NCBI GenBank assembly: GCA_020440645.1
Contig: JAGRNR010000003.1
Coordinates: forward strand, 85,463-149,462
DNA: 64,000 nt
Source of the DNA: JAHEFU01 sp020440645
GTDB taxonomy: Bacteria > 4484-113 > JAFGCY01
Direction of reading: 5' to 3'
Below the pieces are notes generated by a model. The model ran no database searches. It worked only from the letters and a program-made list of their open reading frames with translations, and was not told the origin of the DNA. Position numbers and translations under genes: made by a program. Below are positions 52,201 through 60,012 of the stretch, piece by piece; the first letter of the stretch is position 1, and each line of letters begins with the position of its first letter.

Positions 52201-53412
52201 ACGCTGGCGCTGGTCTCCAGCAACCCGACCGGCGTGCTGCCTGACAACGTGGTGCTGACCAACGACCACCGCCTGCTGCTGACCGCCAACGAGGGCCAGC
52301 CCAGCGACGACTGGACCATCGACCCCGAGGGCAGCGTGACCGTGATTGACGTGACCGGCGACCTTGCCAGCCCCGTCGTCACCCAGATTCCCTTCACCGG
52401 ACTGAACGCCGGGCAGGCCGCCTACGAGGCAGCCGGCGTACGTGTGTTCGGCATCAAGCAGCCCGGCGACGTGCCGAGCAACCTGGCGGAGGACCTCGAG
52501 CCCGAGTACATCGCCATCGCCCCTGACAACAGCATGGCCTGGGTCGCCTGCCAGGAGAATAACGCCCTGCTGGAGATCGACCTCTCGGACTACAGCATCA
52601 CAAACCTGTATGCGCTGGGCACCAAGGACTGGTCCACCGGCGGCCCGATGCTCGACGTCTCCGACCGTGACGGCCCGGGCGACACTCCCTCGATCAAGCT
52701 CGGCAACTGGCCGGTCAAGACCTTCTACATGCCCGACACGGTGAAGAGCTTCGCTGCCAACGGTGTGTTCTACACGATCGGCGCCAACGAGGGCGACTCA
52801 CGCGACTACAGCGCCTACTCCGAGGAGGCCCGTGCCAAGGACCTCGACCTGGACGACACGCTGTGGCCGGATGAGGCGACCCTGCTCGAGGACGGCATGC
52901 TCGGCCGCTTCAAGGTGACGCTCGCCAACGGCGACACTGACAACGACGGCGACTACGACGAGATCTACGGCTACGGCGGCCGCAGCTTCAGCATCTGGAA
53001 CTCCGGTTCGCAGGTCTATGACAGCGGCGATGAGTTCGAGCAGTACCTCGCGGCCAACTACGCCTCGATCTTCAACATGAACGACGGTGACATCAGCGAG
53101 TTCGATGCCCGCAGTGATGACAAGGGCTGCGAGCCAGAGGGCCTGTGTGTCGGCGCCTACCGCGGCACGACCTTCGGCTTCATCGGCCTCGAGCGCCAGG
53201 GCGGGATGTTCATCTACGACATCTCCAACCCGGCCAGCGCCAGCCGCATCGACTACGTGACCACCAACCCCGACGGAACGATGGTCGACATCGCTCCTGA
53301 AGGATTCCAGTTCATTCCGGCTGACATGAACCCCTACGGCAAGCCGCTGGTCCTCTATGCATGTGAGGACAGCGGAACCGTGGTCAGCTGGGTGCTCAAC
53401 GTGACGGAGTAA
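49282..53412 (+). CDS. large secreted 5'-nucleotidase-like / choice-of-anchor I lipoprotein
   Basis: A 1376-residue lipoprotein (MLLLFCAACGGG) starting at ATG 49282 after GAGGAGGA. Order: about 150 residues of beta domain with RFGSVAFGPSDCVFD; a PKD-like segment (SIEWNFGGGADPNT); a metallophosphatase domain with LTLFHNNDGESQLL, VSSGDNFLAGAEF, AICLGNHDFDFG and ILISHMQGISEDE; a 5'-nucleotidase C-terminal domain (AFQNGGGMRNDAI); then a propeller-like choice-of-anchor I module (FVLTNAGAKSV-like strands, EPEYIAIAPDNSMAWVACQE, APEGFQFIP). The usual first-motif Asp-x-His is replaced by HNNDGE, as in related nucleotidases. It should release phosphate from organic esters outside the cell. A Pho box upstream and the Pho operon downstream support this. 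Confidence 0.85.
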   Translation: MTRNRNAGQLLASLIVPAMLLLFCAACGGGNGQPDPPDNEATISQAETVTGSNGAVANIPAGSTVTSDSVSNGSILFSSSAVSQAVLDTFTATRFGSVAFGPSDCVFDRAVSVSVPAGSATGEVEVYRYNDSSVSAVPGWTSLGKVNVSGGTATVSTTRFGSFVAGSELEVSMPELTVTVPSGLKAGDSASWQASWSGGTAPYSIEWNFGGGADPNTAQSSSATSPDSRSVVMLNSTTAAKTYTYNVTVLDDNGNGDSVSGSFTVAPLDVEPEPFKLTLFHNNDGESQLLNAGSEELPDSGNLSSFGGAANFITKLNELRSEAGSFADASVTVSSGDNFLAGAEFNASLQDGTYYDALVLDAIGYDAICLGNHDFDFGPDVLADFIGEFSSNVPYLSSNLDYSDEPDLQALVGDRLFKSVTVEKGGRKIGIVGATTELLNIISSPRGVSEAGYGREFSNPRNVSVLSAQASIQAEVDSLQGQGVDIIILISHMQGISEDEALISTLRGIDVAVAGGGDELLANGDSSENLIPGDEPVAGRSYPVILQDADGRDIPVVTTPGNYKYVGQLTVEFNDAGEVTGVDADHSGLQRVANSDYPDAVVGNAAIEGSVSTPVSNSLAALAANVIGTTEVPLNGRRGGWDDVNDKPSIVGVRNSETNLGNLDADALLWQANELAGSFSAPLADVAFQNGGGMRNDAIIEPGNITELDTFDINAFPNFVTILEGVTHSTLRDILESAVNGVQGTSGGFLQVSGLRFVYDKDGDPYVFGSPGSGTRVQNAWFRDGTQFISDGIVLNPGTKINLATIDFLARGGDGSPFEGDKLYTLGVSYQQALRNYIEDGLGGVVSAEQYPYEGEDGDMNILPAERRIQTVNPGGWSIDYLSTFDTGLGAGSAEIVTYDPYSRRIFLTNAGAKSVSVVDYSDPATPVDAGSGIDTSSYGSPTSCVAWEGYVAVSIAADPETDPGVCNIYDAMTLALVSSNPTGVLPDNVVLTNDHRLLLTANEGQPSDDWTIDPEGSVTVIDVTGDLASPVVTQIPFTGLNAGQAAYEAAGVRVFGIKQPGDVPSNLAEDLEPEYIAIAPDNSMAWVACQENNALLEIDLSDYSITNLYALGTKDWSTGGPMLDVSDRDGPGDTPSIKLGNWPVKTFYMPDTVKSFAANGVFYTIGANEGDSRDYSAYSEEARAKDLDLDDTLWPDEATLLEDGMLGRFKVTLANGDTDNDGDYDEIYGYGGRSFSIWNSGSQVYDSGDEFEQYLAANYASIFNMNDGDISEFDARSDDKGCEPEGLCVGAYRGTTFGFIGLERQGGMFIYDISNPASASRIDYVTTNPDGTMVDIAPEGFQFIPADMNPYGKPLVLYACEDSGTVVSWVLNVTE

Positions 53413-53468
53413 ATCCCTCGTTTAACCATCCTCATTCCGGTGAAAAAACATCGGGGACCACCAGCATC

Positions 53469-53498
53469 CGGGGAGGCCCGCCCAGGCCTCCCCGTTTT
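53469..53498 (+). terminator. intrinsic terminator of the phosphatase gene
   Basis: CGGGGAGGCC (53469-53478) and GGCCTCCCCG (53485-53494) form a perfect ten-pair stem with a six-base loop, followed by TTTTG. Confidence 0.85.
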
Positions 53499-53517
53499 GC
53501 TTTCTCCGTTCCGTTGG

Positions 53518-53595
53518 CAATCATGTGGATCGTGTGAAGATTACGTGTGGATTGACGAGAACATAGATGGGGACTGTGGAAAACACCTGTATAAT
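53518..53595. promoter_or_regulatory. phoB upstream region: reversed Pho-box-like repeats and TATAAT
   Basis: On the minus strand three 11-base units run CACACGTAATC, TTCACACGATC, CACATGATTGC, resembling the Pho box but in reverse orientation to phoB. A plus-strand TATAAT at 53590-53595, inside CCTGTATAATGTG, is the likely phoB -10, about 90 bases before the ATG. The remaining sequence to the start shows no other feature. Confidence 0.45.
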
Positions 53596-53684
53596 GTGCG
53601 GTGTTATACCCCGTCTGCATTTTCCGGTATACGGCTGGACAGACTGATAGGCACCTGTCCTGAAAACCACAACAGGAATCTGAA

Positions 53685-54377
53685 ATGAGCAGACAGTACC
53701 GCATCGCAGTCGTCGAGGATGAGAACAACATCCTCGAAGTGATCTCCTACAACCTGCGCCGTGAAGGCTACCGTGTCCTCGAGGCCCGTGACGGCGTCGA
53801 AGGCATCGACATGATCCGCCGTGAGAAACCCGACCTGGCACTGCTGGACATCATGCTGCCCGGCATGGATGGCATCCAGATCTGCCAGAACCTGAAGACC
53901 GACGTCTCCCTGCGCCACATCCCGGTTCTGATGGTGACCGCCCGCTCAGAGGAATCCGACGTCGTGCTCGGGCTCGGCATCGGCGCCGACGATTACATCG
54001 TCAAGCCCTTCAGCCCGCGTGAGCTGGTGGCCCGCGTCAAGGCCTCGCTGCGCCGCCTGCAGCAGGCCAGCGAGGGTGACCGCACCGTGCACAACGCCGG
54101 CGGCCTGCGGATTGACATCGAACGCCACCGTTTCTACGTTGGCGACGAGCAGATCGAGCTGACCCCTTCCGAGTTCCAGATCATGAGCCTGCTGATGCGC
54201 AGCCCCGGCCGCGTCTTCACCCGTGAGGAAATCCTATCGCTCACCGGCAACAGCGGCGGGATCGTGATCGAGCGCAACATTGACACCCATGTTAAGTCCA
54301 TCCGCAAGAAGCTCGGAGAGTTCCGCGACCTCGTGGAGACCGTGCGCGGCGTGGGCTACCGTTTCCGGGAGGACTGA
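53685..54377 (+). CDS. phoB: phosphate regulon response regulator PhoB
   Basis: A 230-residue OmpR/PhoB-type regulator. The receiver has VVEDENNI, the phospho-acceptor Asp55 in LALLDIMLPGMDG, LMVTARSEE and the Lys in YIVKPFSPREL. The C-terminal winged helix has ELTPSEFQIMSLLMRSPGRVFTRE-type sequence and ends ETVRGVGYRFRED. Its identity as PhoB rather than another OmpR family member rests on the downstream phoR-pst genes and the Pho boxes. It overlaps phoR by one base (TGATG). Confidence 0.92.
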   Translation: MSRQYRIAVVEDENNILEVISYNLRREGYRVLEARDGVEGIDMIRREKPDLALLDIMLPGMDGIQICQNLKTDVSLRHIPVLMVTARSEESDVVLGLGIGADDYIVKPFSPRELVARVKASLRRLQQASEGDRTVHNAGGLRIDIERHRFYVGDEQIELTPSEFQIMSLLMRSPGRVFTREEILSLTGNSGGIVIERNIDTHVKSIRKKLGEFRDLVETVRGVGYRFRED

Positions 54378-56161
54378 TGGCCCTGCGCACGCAGTTCTTC
54401 TGGAAGCTCTATTCCGTGTACGCGATCCTGATCGTGATCACGGCGCTGACTGTCGGACTGCTGATCCAGCTTAGGATCACACGCGACTCCCTGCAGCGGA
54501 TAGAGCGTTCGCTGCAGCAGCAGTGCCAGATGCTTGACGCCATCGCCGTCGACTCCCTGCGCTCAGGCAGTGCGCTGTCCGGGCTGGATGCCCAGCTGCA
54601 CCTGCTTGGCAACGAGACCGGCACGCGCTTCACCGTGATCCGGGAAGACGGCGTGGTGCTGGCGGATTCGCAACTGGCAGCCGCGGAGATGGAGAACCAC
54701 TCCAACCGACCGGAACTGCTGGCAGCGGCCAGCTCCGGCAGCGGCGTCTCGCGCCGCTTCAGCCGCAGTGTGCATGAGCGCATGATGTACTACGCGATCG
54801 CGGTGAAGGACGGGGACCGGCTGCTTGGCTACGTGCGCACGGCCCTGCCGCTGAGCGACATTGACAGCCAGCTGCAGGTCCTGCGCCTGACGGTGCTGGT
54901 CGGGATGGGCTTCACCCTGCTGATCAGCCTGCCGCTTGGGCTGTACTTCGCCCGCCGCGTCACCCGGCCGGTCACGCGCATGATGGAGGTTGCCCGCGGC
55001 ATCAGCGGCGGCAACTACAGCCAGCGCGCCGAGGTGATGACACATGACGAGCTGGGACAGCTCGCTGAGATGCTCAACAACATGTCTGACAACCTTTCAC
55101 AGCGAATGCAGATCATCGCCCGCGACCGCAGCCAGCTCGAGGCGATCCTCGCCAGCATGAGCGAGGGCCTGATCGCCGTCGACGGCCAGGAACGCGTGGT
55201 GCATGTCAACCGTGTGGCCGCCAGCTACTGCCGCCAGGAGTTCGACAACATCGCCGGCCGCCACGCCTGGGAATGCCTCGCGGTCCCCGAACTGGTGCAG
55301 TCCCTCTCAGCCGCGATCTCCAACGGCAGCACGATCCAGCGCGAGCTGGAGCTGGTCGGCACTGGCAACAACCGCTGGATCAGCTTCGTGGTCACCCCCT
55401 GGCGTGATACCGGCGGCCAGGTGCTCGGCGCCGTCGGCATCATCCGTGACATCACCGGCACTCATGAGTTCGAGCACATGCGCACGCAGTTCATCGCCAA
55501 CGCCAGCCACGAGCTGAAGAGCCCGGTGACCGCCATTCGCGGCATCGCCGAGACGATCATCAACGACCCTGAGATGGAGCACTCGATCCGTGACCGCTTC
55601 ATGGGCAGCATCCTTGATGAATCCCTGCGCCTGAGCGGGCTTGTCAACGACATGCTGTCACTCTCGCGTGTCGAGCACGGCTTCCACGAGCGCGAGGATG
55701 AGCCGCTGGACCTCGCCGGCACCGTGCGCCTGGCGATCGACAACTTCAGCTCCAAGGCCGAGGCCGCCGGGGTCGATGTCCAGCTGGAGCTGCCTGACAG
55801 CCCGATCACCGTGATGGGCGACCAGGAGAACCTGCTGCTGGCAATCGGCAACCTGGTGGACAACGCGATCAAGTACGCCGGCACCAAGGGGCTCGTCGAG
55901 GTCCGCATCGACATCGATGGCGACCGTCCACGCGTCAGTGTGCGCGACTACGGCCAGGGCATCCCCGAGGAGCACCACTCGCGCATCTTCGAGCGCTTCT
56001 ACCGCGTTGACAAGGCGCGCTCGCGCCAGCTTGGCGGTACCGGACTGGGGCTGGCGATCGTCAAGCACGTGATGATCGCGCATGGCGGCGAGGTGCGCCT
56101 CAAGAGCAGCCCCGGCAAGGGCTCGGAATTCAGCCTGATCTTCCCCGGACAACGCGCCTGA
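54377..56161 (+). CDS. phoR: phosphate regulon sensor histidine kinase PhoR
   Basis: A 594-residue membrane kinase. Two membrane helices (around residues 10-30 and 175-195) enclose an extracytoplasmic sensor segment. A HAMP linker follows (RRVTRPVTRMMEVARGISGG), then a PAS domain (LEAILASMSEGLIAVDGQE), HisKA with His378 in NASHELKSPVTAIRG, and an ATPase domain with NLVDNAIKYA, DYGQGIPEEH and GGTGLGLAIVKHV. It phosphorylates PhoB under phosphate limitation and takes input from the Pst-PhoU complex. The large outer domain is longer than in E. coli PhoR and resembles the PhoR type of Gram-positive bacteria. A short CCCCG/CGGGG hairpin (56185-56201) follows the gene. Confidence 0.92.
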   Translation: MALRTQFFWKLYSVYAILIVITALTVGLLIQLRITRDSLQRIERSLQQQCQMLDAIAVDSLRSGSALSGLDAQLHLLGNETGTRFTVIREDGVVLADSQLAAAEMENHSNRPELLAAASSGSGVSRRFSRSVHERMMYYAIAVKDGDRLLGYVRTALPLSDIDSQLQVLRLTVLVGMGFTLLISLPLGLYFARRVTRPVTRMMEVARGISGGNYSQRAEVMTHDELGQLAEMLNNMSDNLSQRMQIIARDRSQLEAILASMSEGLIAVDGQERVVHVNRVAASYCRQEFDNIAGRHAWECLAVPELVQSLSAAISNGSTIQRELELVGTGNNRWISFVVTPWRDTGGQVLGAVGIIRDITGTHEFEHMRTQFIANASHELKSPVTAIRGIAETIINDPEMEHSIRDRFMGSILDESLRLSGLVNDMLSLSRVEHGFHEREDEPLDLAGTVRLAIDNFSSKAEAAGVDVQLELPDSPITVMGDQENLLLAIGNLVDNAIKYAGTKGLVEVRIDIDGDRPRVSVRDYGQGIPEEHHSRIFERFYRVDKARSRQLGGTGLGLAIVKHVMIAHGGEVRLKSSPGKGSEFSLIFPGQRA

Positions 56162-56201
56162 AACTGGCAATGCACCCGGTTTCTCCCCGAAATTAGCGGG
56201 G

Positions 56202-56244
56202 TTCACCCGTTCTTCATCCGTTTCACACACTGCCTGAGTACATT
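56202..56244 (+). promoter_or_regulatory. Pho box and -10 of the first pstS gene
   Basis: TTCACCCGTTC (56202-56212), TTCATCCGTTT (56213-56223) and CACACACTGCC (56224-56234) form three 11-base units, followed after four bases by TACATT (56239-56244) as -10. Confidence 0.7.
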
Positions 56245-56271
56245 CTCCCTGCCTATAACGGAGGTATAACA

Positions 56272-57360
56272 ATGAAGCGCACAGGTAAGAACCTGAAGAA
56301 CAGTCCCCTGAAGGCCATCATGGTCTTCATCGGAATCGTCATGTTTGCAGCAGTGGCAGCCGGTTTCAACGGCTCCCCGGCCTATTCCGCCGAGCAGATC
56401 GCCGGCGCGGGAGCAACCTTCCCGTACCCGGTCTACTCCAAGTGGGCTGACAGCTACCAGAAGGAGACCGGCGTCGGCCTGAACTACCAGTCCATCGGTT
56501 CCGGTGGCGGCATCAAGCAGATCAAGGCCAAGACCGTCACCTTCGGAGCCACCGACGCCCCGCTCAGCGGCCAGGAGCTCAGTGAGTCCGGCCTCGTGCA
56601 GTGGCCGATGGTGATGGGCGGTATCGTCCCCGTCATCAACGTCGAGGGTGTCAAGCCCGGCCAGCTGGTGCTGGATGGCGCGACCCTTGCCAACATCTTC
56701 ATGGGCAAGATCACCAAGTGGAACGATCCCGCGATTGCCAAGCTCAACGGCGGCGTCAGCCTGCCGAGCACCAGCATCAACGTCGTCACCCGTTCCGACG
56801 GTTCCGGCACCACCTACAACTTCACCTACTACCTGGCCGAGGTCAGCAGTGCGTGGAAGAGCGAGATCGGTGTTGACAAGGCCGTCGAGTGGCCGGTCGG
56901 CATCGGTGCCAAGGGCAACGAGGGCGTGGCCCAGAACGTGGCCGGCGCCAAGAACAGCATCGGCTACGTCGAGTATGCCTATGCCAAGCAGAACGGCCTG
57001 ACCTACACCAAGATGATCAACAAGGCCGGCAAGGCCGTCAGCCCGGATGCCGATGCCTTCGCCGCTGCCGCTGCCAGCGCCGACTGGAGCAGCGTCCCCG
57101 GTTACGGTGTGATCCTCGCCAACCAGCCCGGCGACAGCACCTGGCCGATGACCGCCGCCACCTTCATCCTGATGTACAAGACCCCCGAGGATGACGCCGC
57201 TTCCGCCCAGGCCCTGAAGTTCTTCAAGTGGGCCTTCGAGAAGGGTGACAGCGAAGCGCTTGGCCTGGACTACATCCCGATGCCGAAGACCGTCGTGGAC
57301 AGCGTCGAGGCGATGTGGGCCAAGGAGATCAAGGGCGCTAACGGCAAGCCGCTGATCTAA
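56272..57360 (+). CDS. pstS: phosphate-binding protein PstS (soluble form)
   Basis: A 362-residue periplasmic phosphate-binding protein with a cleavable signal peptide (VFIGIVMFAAVAAGFNGSPAYSA has no lipobox Cys). The mature protein begins IAGAGATFPYPVYSKWADSY and has GSGGGIKQIKAKTVTFGATDAPLS, TRSDGSGTTYNFTYYL and GYGVILANQPGD, the PstS phosphate-site loops. ATG 56272 follows CGGAGGTAT. It is followed by a terminator and then by a second pstS with nearly identical mature sequence and leader, the result of a tandem duplication. Confidence 0.93.
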   Translation: MKRTGKNLKNSPLKAIMVFIGIVMFAAVAAGFNGSPAYSAEQIAGAGATFPYPVYSKWADSYQKETGVGLNYQSIGSGGGIKQIKAKTVTFGATDAPLSGQELSESGLVQWPMVMGGIVPVINVEGVKPGQLVLDGATLANIFMGKITKWNDPAIAKLNGGVSLPSTSINVVTRSDGSGTTYNFTYYLAEVSSAWKSEIGVDKAVEWPVGIGAKGNEGVAQNVAGAKNSIGYVEYAYAKQNGLTYTKMINKAGKAVSPDADAFAAAAASADWSSVPGYGVILANQPGDSTWPMTAATFILMYKTPEDDAASAQALKFFKWAFEKGDSEALGLDYIPMPKTVVDSVEAMWAKEIKGANGKPLI

Positions 57361-57380
57361 CCCCAAGGTTCGAAGAGATG

Positions 57381-57422
57381 AGGCTCCCCCGCTGGTGCAA
57401 CTTGCCGACGGGGGAGCCTTTT
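57381..57422 (+). terminator. intrinsic terminator after the first pstS
   Basis: GGCTCCCCCG (57382-57391) pairs with CGGGGGAGCC (57409-57418) over ten bases and is followed by TTTT. The first pstS should thus be a transcript of its own. Confidence 0.85.
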
Positions 57423-57528
57423 CACTTTGGCAGCCAGGTCCATCCAGTGGCGCAGCTGGCCAGACAAACGACCGCCTGGTAATCCGGGTGGTTGCCAATA
57501 CAGCGGATTTGTCAAGATTTCATGTGGA

Positions 57529-57571
57529 TTCACGTTATCTTCACGAAATCCACATACAGCCTCAGTACATT
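57529..57571 (+). promoter_or_regulatory. Pho box and -10 of the second pstS gene
   Basis: TTCACGTTATC (57529-57539), TTCACGAAATC (57540-57550) and CACATACAGCC (57551-57561), then four bases and TACATT (57566-57571). The -10 and the following leader are nearly identical to those of the first pstS. Confidence 0.7.
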
Positions 57572-57598
57572 CTCCCTGCCTATTACGGAGGTATATCA

Positions 57599-58807
57599 AT
57601 GAATCGCACAGGCATCACCCTGAATAACATCATCCCGCTGCGGGCGCTGGTCCTGCTGGCCACCGTTGCCATCCTCGCCGCGTTTGCGACGGGTTGCCCG
57701 TCCGGCAGCGACAGCACGTCCACTGACTCCAGCAGCACGAGCACTTCCGGCACTTCCGACAACGGCAGCGCTAGCGACACCACTGACAGCTCGGCCACGG
57801 ACACGTCCGCCACTGACACCGCTTCCGCCGGCAGCGTCGGACAGATCTCCGGTGCCGGCGCGACCTTCCCGTACCCGGTCTACTCCAAGTGGGCTGACAG
57901 CTACCAGAAGGAGACCGGCATGGGCCTGAACTACCAGTCCATCGGTTCCGGTGGCGGCATCAAGCAGATCAAGGCCCGCACCGTCACCTTCGGTGCCACC
58001 GACGCCCCGCTCAGCGGCGAGGAGCTTGGGGAAAGCGGCCTCGTGCAGTGGCCGATGGTGATGGGCGGCATCGTCCCCGTCATCAACCTCGAGGGCATCG
58101 AAGCCGGCCAGGTCACCCTGGACGGCACCACCCTCGCAGACATCTTCATGGGCAAGATCACAATGTGGAATGACCCCGCGATCGCCGCCCTCAACGAGGG
58201 TGTCAGCCTGCCCGAGACCAGCATCAACGTCGTCACCCGTTCCGACGGTTCCGGCACCACCTACAACTTCACTTACTACCTGGCTGAGGTCAGTGAGGCC
58301 TGGAAGAGCGAGATCGGTGTTGACAAGGCCGTCGAGTGGCCGGTCGGCATCGGCGCCAAGGGCAACGAGGGCGTGGCCCAGAACGTGGCCGGCGCCAGGA
58401 ACAGCATCGGCTACGTCGAGTACGCCTATGCCAAGCAGAACAACATGACGCACTGCAACATGATCAACCAGGCCGGCAAGACCGTCAGCCCGGATGCCGA
58501 CGCCTTCGCCGCCGCGGCCGCCAGTGCCGACTGGAGCAGCGTGCCCGGTTATGGCGTGATCCTTGCCAACCAGCCCGGTGACGCCACCTGGCCGATGACC
58601 GCCGCCACATTCATCCTGATGTACAAGACCCCCGAGGATGACGCCGCTTCCGCCGAAGCGCTCAAGTTCTTCAAGTGGGCCTTCGAGTACGGCAGCGAGG
58701 AAGCGCTCGGCCTCGACTACATCCCGATGCCTGCCTCCGTGGTGGAGAGCGTCGAGGCGATGTGGGCCAGTGAGATCAAGGGCGAGGACGGCCAGCCGCT
58801 GGTCTAA
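57599..58807 (+). CDS. pstS: phosphate-binding protein PstS (lipoprotein form)
   Basis: A 402-residue paralogue of the preceding PstS. The mature domain is almost the same (ISGAGATFPYPVYSKWADSY, GSGGGIKQIKARTVTFGATD, TRSDGSGTTYNFTYYL). The N-terminus differs: a lipoprotein signal (LAAFATGC) followed by a linker of about 45 residues made almost only of Ser, Thr, Asp, Ala and Gly. This copy is therefore membrane-tethered. ATG 57599 follows CGGAGGTAT. A terminator separates it from pstC. Having a free and a tethered copy may separate scavenging from delivery to the transporter. Confidence 0.93.
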   Translation: MNRTGITLNNIIPLRALVLLATVAILAAFATGCPSGSDSTSTDSSSTSTSGTSDNGSASDTTDSSATDTSATDTASAGSVGQISGAGATFPYPVYSKWADSYQKETGMGLNYQSIGSGGGIKQIKARTVTFGATDAPLSGEELGESGLVQWPMVMGGIVPVINLEGIEAGQVTLDGTTLADIFMGKITMWNDPAIAALNEGVSLPETSINVVTRSDGSGTTYNFTYYLAEVSEAWKSEIGVDKAVEWPVGIGAKGNEGVAQNVAGARNSIGYVEYAYAKQNNMTHCNMINQAGKTVSPDADAFAAAAASADWSSVPGYGVILANQPGDATWPMTAATFILMYKTPEDDAASAEALKFFKWAFEYGSEEALGLDYIPMPASVVESVEAMWASEIKGEDGQPLV

Positions 58808-58836
58808 CCCCAAACGAGCTACCCCTAGACGCATGA

Positions 58837-58873
58837 GGACTTCCCCCGCCTGGCGGTGGGGGGAGTCCTTTTT
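58837..58873 (+). terminator. intrinsic terminator after the second pstS
   Basis: GGACT...AGTCC plus a CCCCC/GGGGG and GCC/GGC stem form a long hairpin with one bulge, followed by TTTTTG. It isolates the second pstS from the transporter genes. Confidence 0.85.
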
Positions 58874-58898
58874 GTATTTACGCAATCTGACGGCTATC

Positions 58899-58930
58899 TT
58901 CACACAATCTTCATGCTGGTTTGATTCAAT
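58899..58930 (+). promoter_or_regulatory. Pho-box-like repeats upstream of pstC
   Basis: TTCACACAATC (58899-58909) and TTCATGCTGGT (58910-58920) match the first two box units. The third CACAY unit is missing. If TGACGGCTATC (58888-58898) is counted as the first unit, TTCAAT (58925-58930) stands at the usual four-base distance as a -10. Confidence 0.55.
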
Positions 58931-59016
58931 ATCTGCAGCCGGCTCAACCAGATATTAATTGTCTGGCAGCCGCAGCCCGCCCGCCGGTGACGGCGAGGAC
59001 AAGCAACGGAAGGCAG

Positions 59017-60012
59017 ATGTCTGGAACCATGATGAAAGTGGGCCTGGAAGCGGCGGACCTGACGCAGCAGCGCAGCAAGGTGCTGCGCGGTTTCGCGAAG
59101 GGGGACCGCGCATTCTCGCTCACCACCCTGATTGCCTGCTGGACCGTGGTGATCATCCTCACGGGGGTGATGATCGCGCTGTTCCGCGGTGCCCTGCCCG
59201 CCTTCCAGGCCTTCGGCTGGGAATTCTTCATCAGCCAGCGCTGGAGCCCGCCCAAGGAGATCTTCGGTGGCCTGCCGGCGATCTACGGAACCTTGATCAC
59301 ATCGCTGATCGCAATGGCGATCGCCATGCCGATCGGGCTCGGGATTGCCATCTTCCTCACCGAGACCTGCCCGATGGCGCTGCGCAAGCCGATCGGCATC
59401 GCAGTCGAGCTGCTGGCCGGAGTACCGAGCATCATCTACGGTATCTGGGGCCTGTTCATCTTCGCCCCCTTCCTCGCTGAGCATGTCAACCCGGCGCTGG
59501 TGAAGATCTTCGAGCCGATCCCGCTGCTCAACCTGCTGTTTGCCAACGGCTCCTACGGCACGAACATCCTGACCGCATCCCTGATCCTGTCAATCATGAT
59601 CATCCCCTTCATCAGCTCCGTCAGCCGCGACGTGTTCGAGACCGTCCCCTCCGTGCTGAAGGAAGCGGCCTACGGGCTGGGCTGCACTACCTGGGAAGTG
59701 GTGCGCAAGGTGGTGATCCCGCATACCCGCGTCGGCGTGATCGGCGGCGGGATGCTCGCGCTGGGCCGTGCACTCGGTGAGACGATGGCCGTCACCTTCG
59801 TGATCGGCAACGCGCACCGCATCAACCCCTCGTTCCTTGACCCCGGCACGACGATCTCGGCGACCATTGCCAACGAGTTCACCGAGGCCGACCACGGCCT
59901 GTACACCAGCACCCTGTTCGCGCTGGGCTTCATCCTGTTCGTGATCACCTTCATCGTGCTGGCGGCCGCCCGCCTGATGCTGATGCGGATTGAGCGGAGG
60001 CTCGGAAACTGA
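59017..60012 (+). CDS. pstC: phosphate ABC transporter permease PstC
   Basis: A 331-residue inner-membrane permease with an N-terminal cytoplasmic stretch and about six membrane helices. Family motifs are SPPKEIFGGLPAIYGTLITSLIAMAIAMPIGLGIAIFL (conserved loop and helix), LAGVPSIIYGIWGLF, and the ATPase-coupling loop LKEAAYGLGCTTWEVVRKVVIP. ATG 59017 follows GGAAGG. It forms one operon with pstA (one-base overlap), pstB and phoU. It imports phosphate delivered by PstS. Confidence 0.93.
   Translation: MSGTMMKVGLEAADLTQQRSKVLRGFAKGDRAFSLTTLIACWTVVIILTGVMIALFRGALPAFQAFGWEFFISQRWSPPKEIFGGLPAIYGTLITSLIAMAIAMPIGLGIAIFLTETCPMALRKPIGIAVELLAGVPSIIYGIWGLFIFAPFLAEHVNPALVKIFEPIPLLNLLFANGSYGTNILTASLILSIMIIPFISSVSRDVFETVPSVLKEAAYGLGCTTWEVVRKVVIPHTRVGVIGGGMLALGRALGETMAVTFVIGNAHRINPSFLDPGTTISATIANEFTEADHGLYTSTLFALGFILFVITFIVLAAARLMLMRIERRLGN

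Noticed and set aside
49192..52269. 1025-codon open frame on the minus strand
   Set aside because: It lies antisense to the phosphatase gene, whose domains, lipobox and ribosome site are clear. Its translation is a low-complexity Val/Ala/Gly/His/Asp pattern typical of reverse frames in GC-rich DNA.
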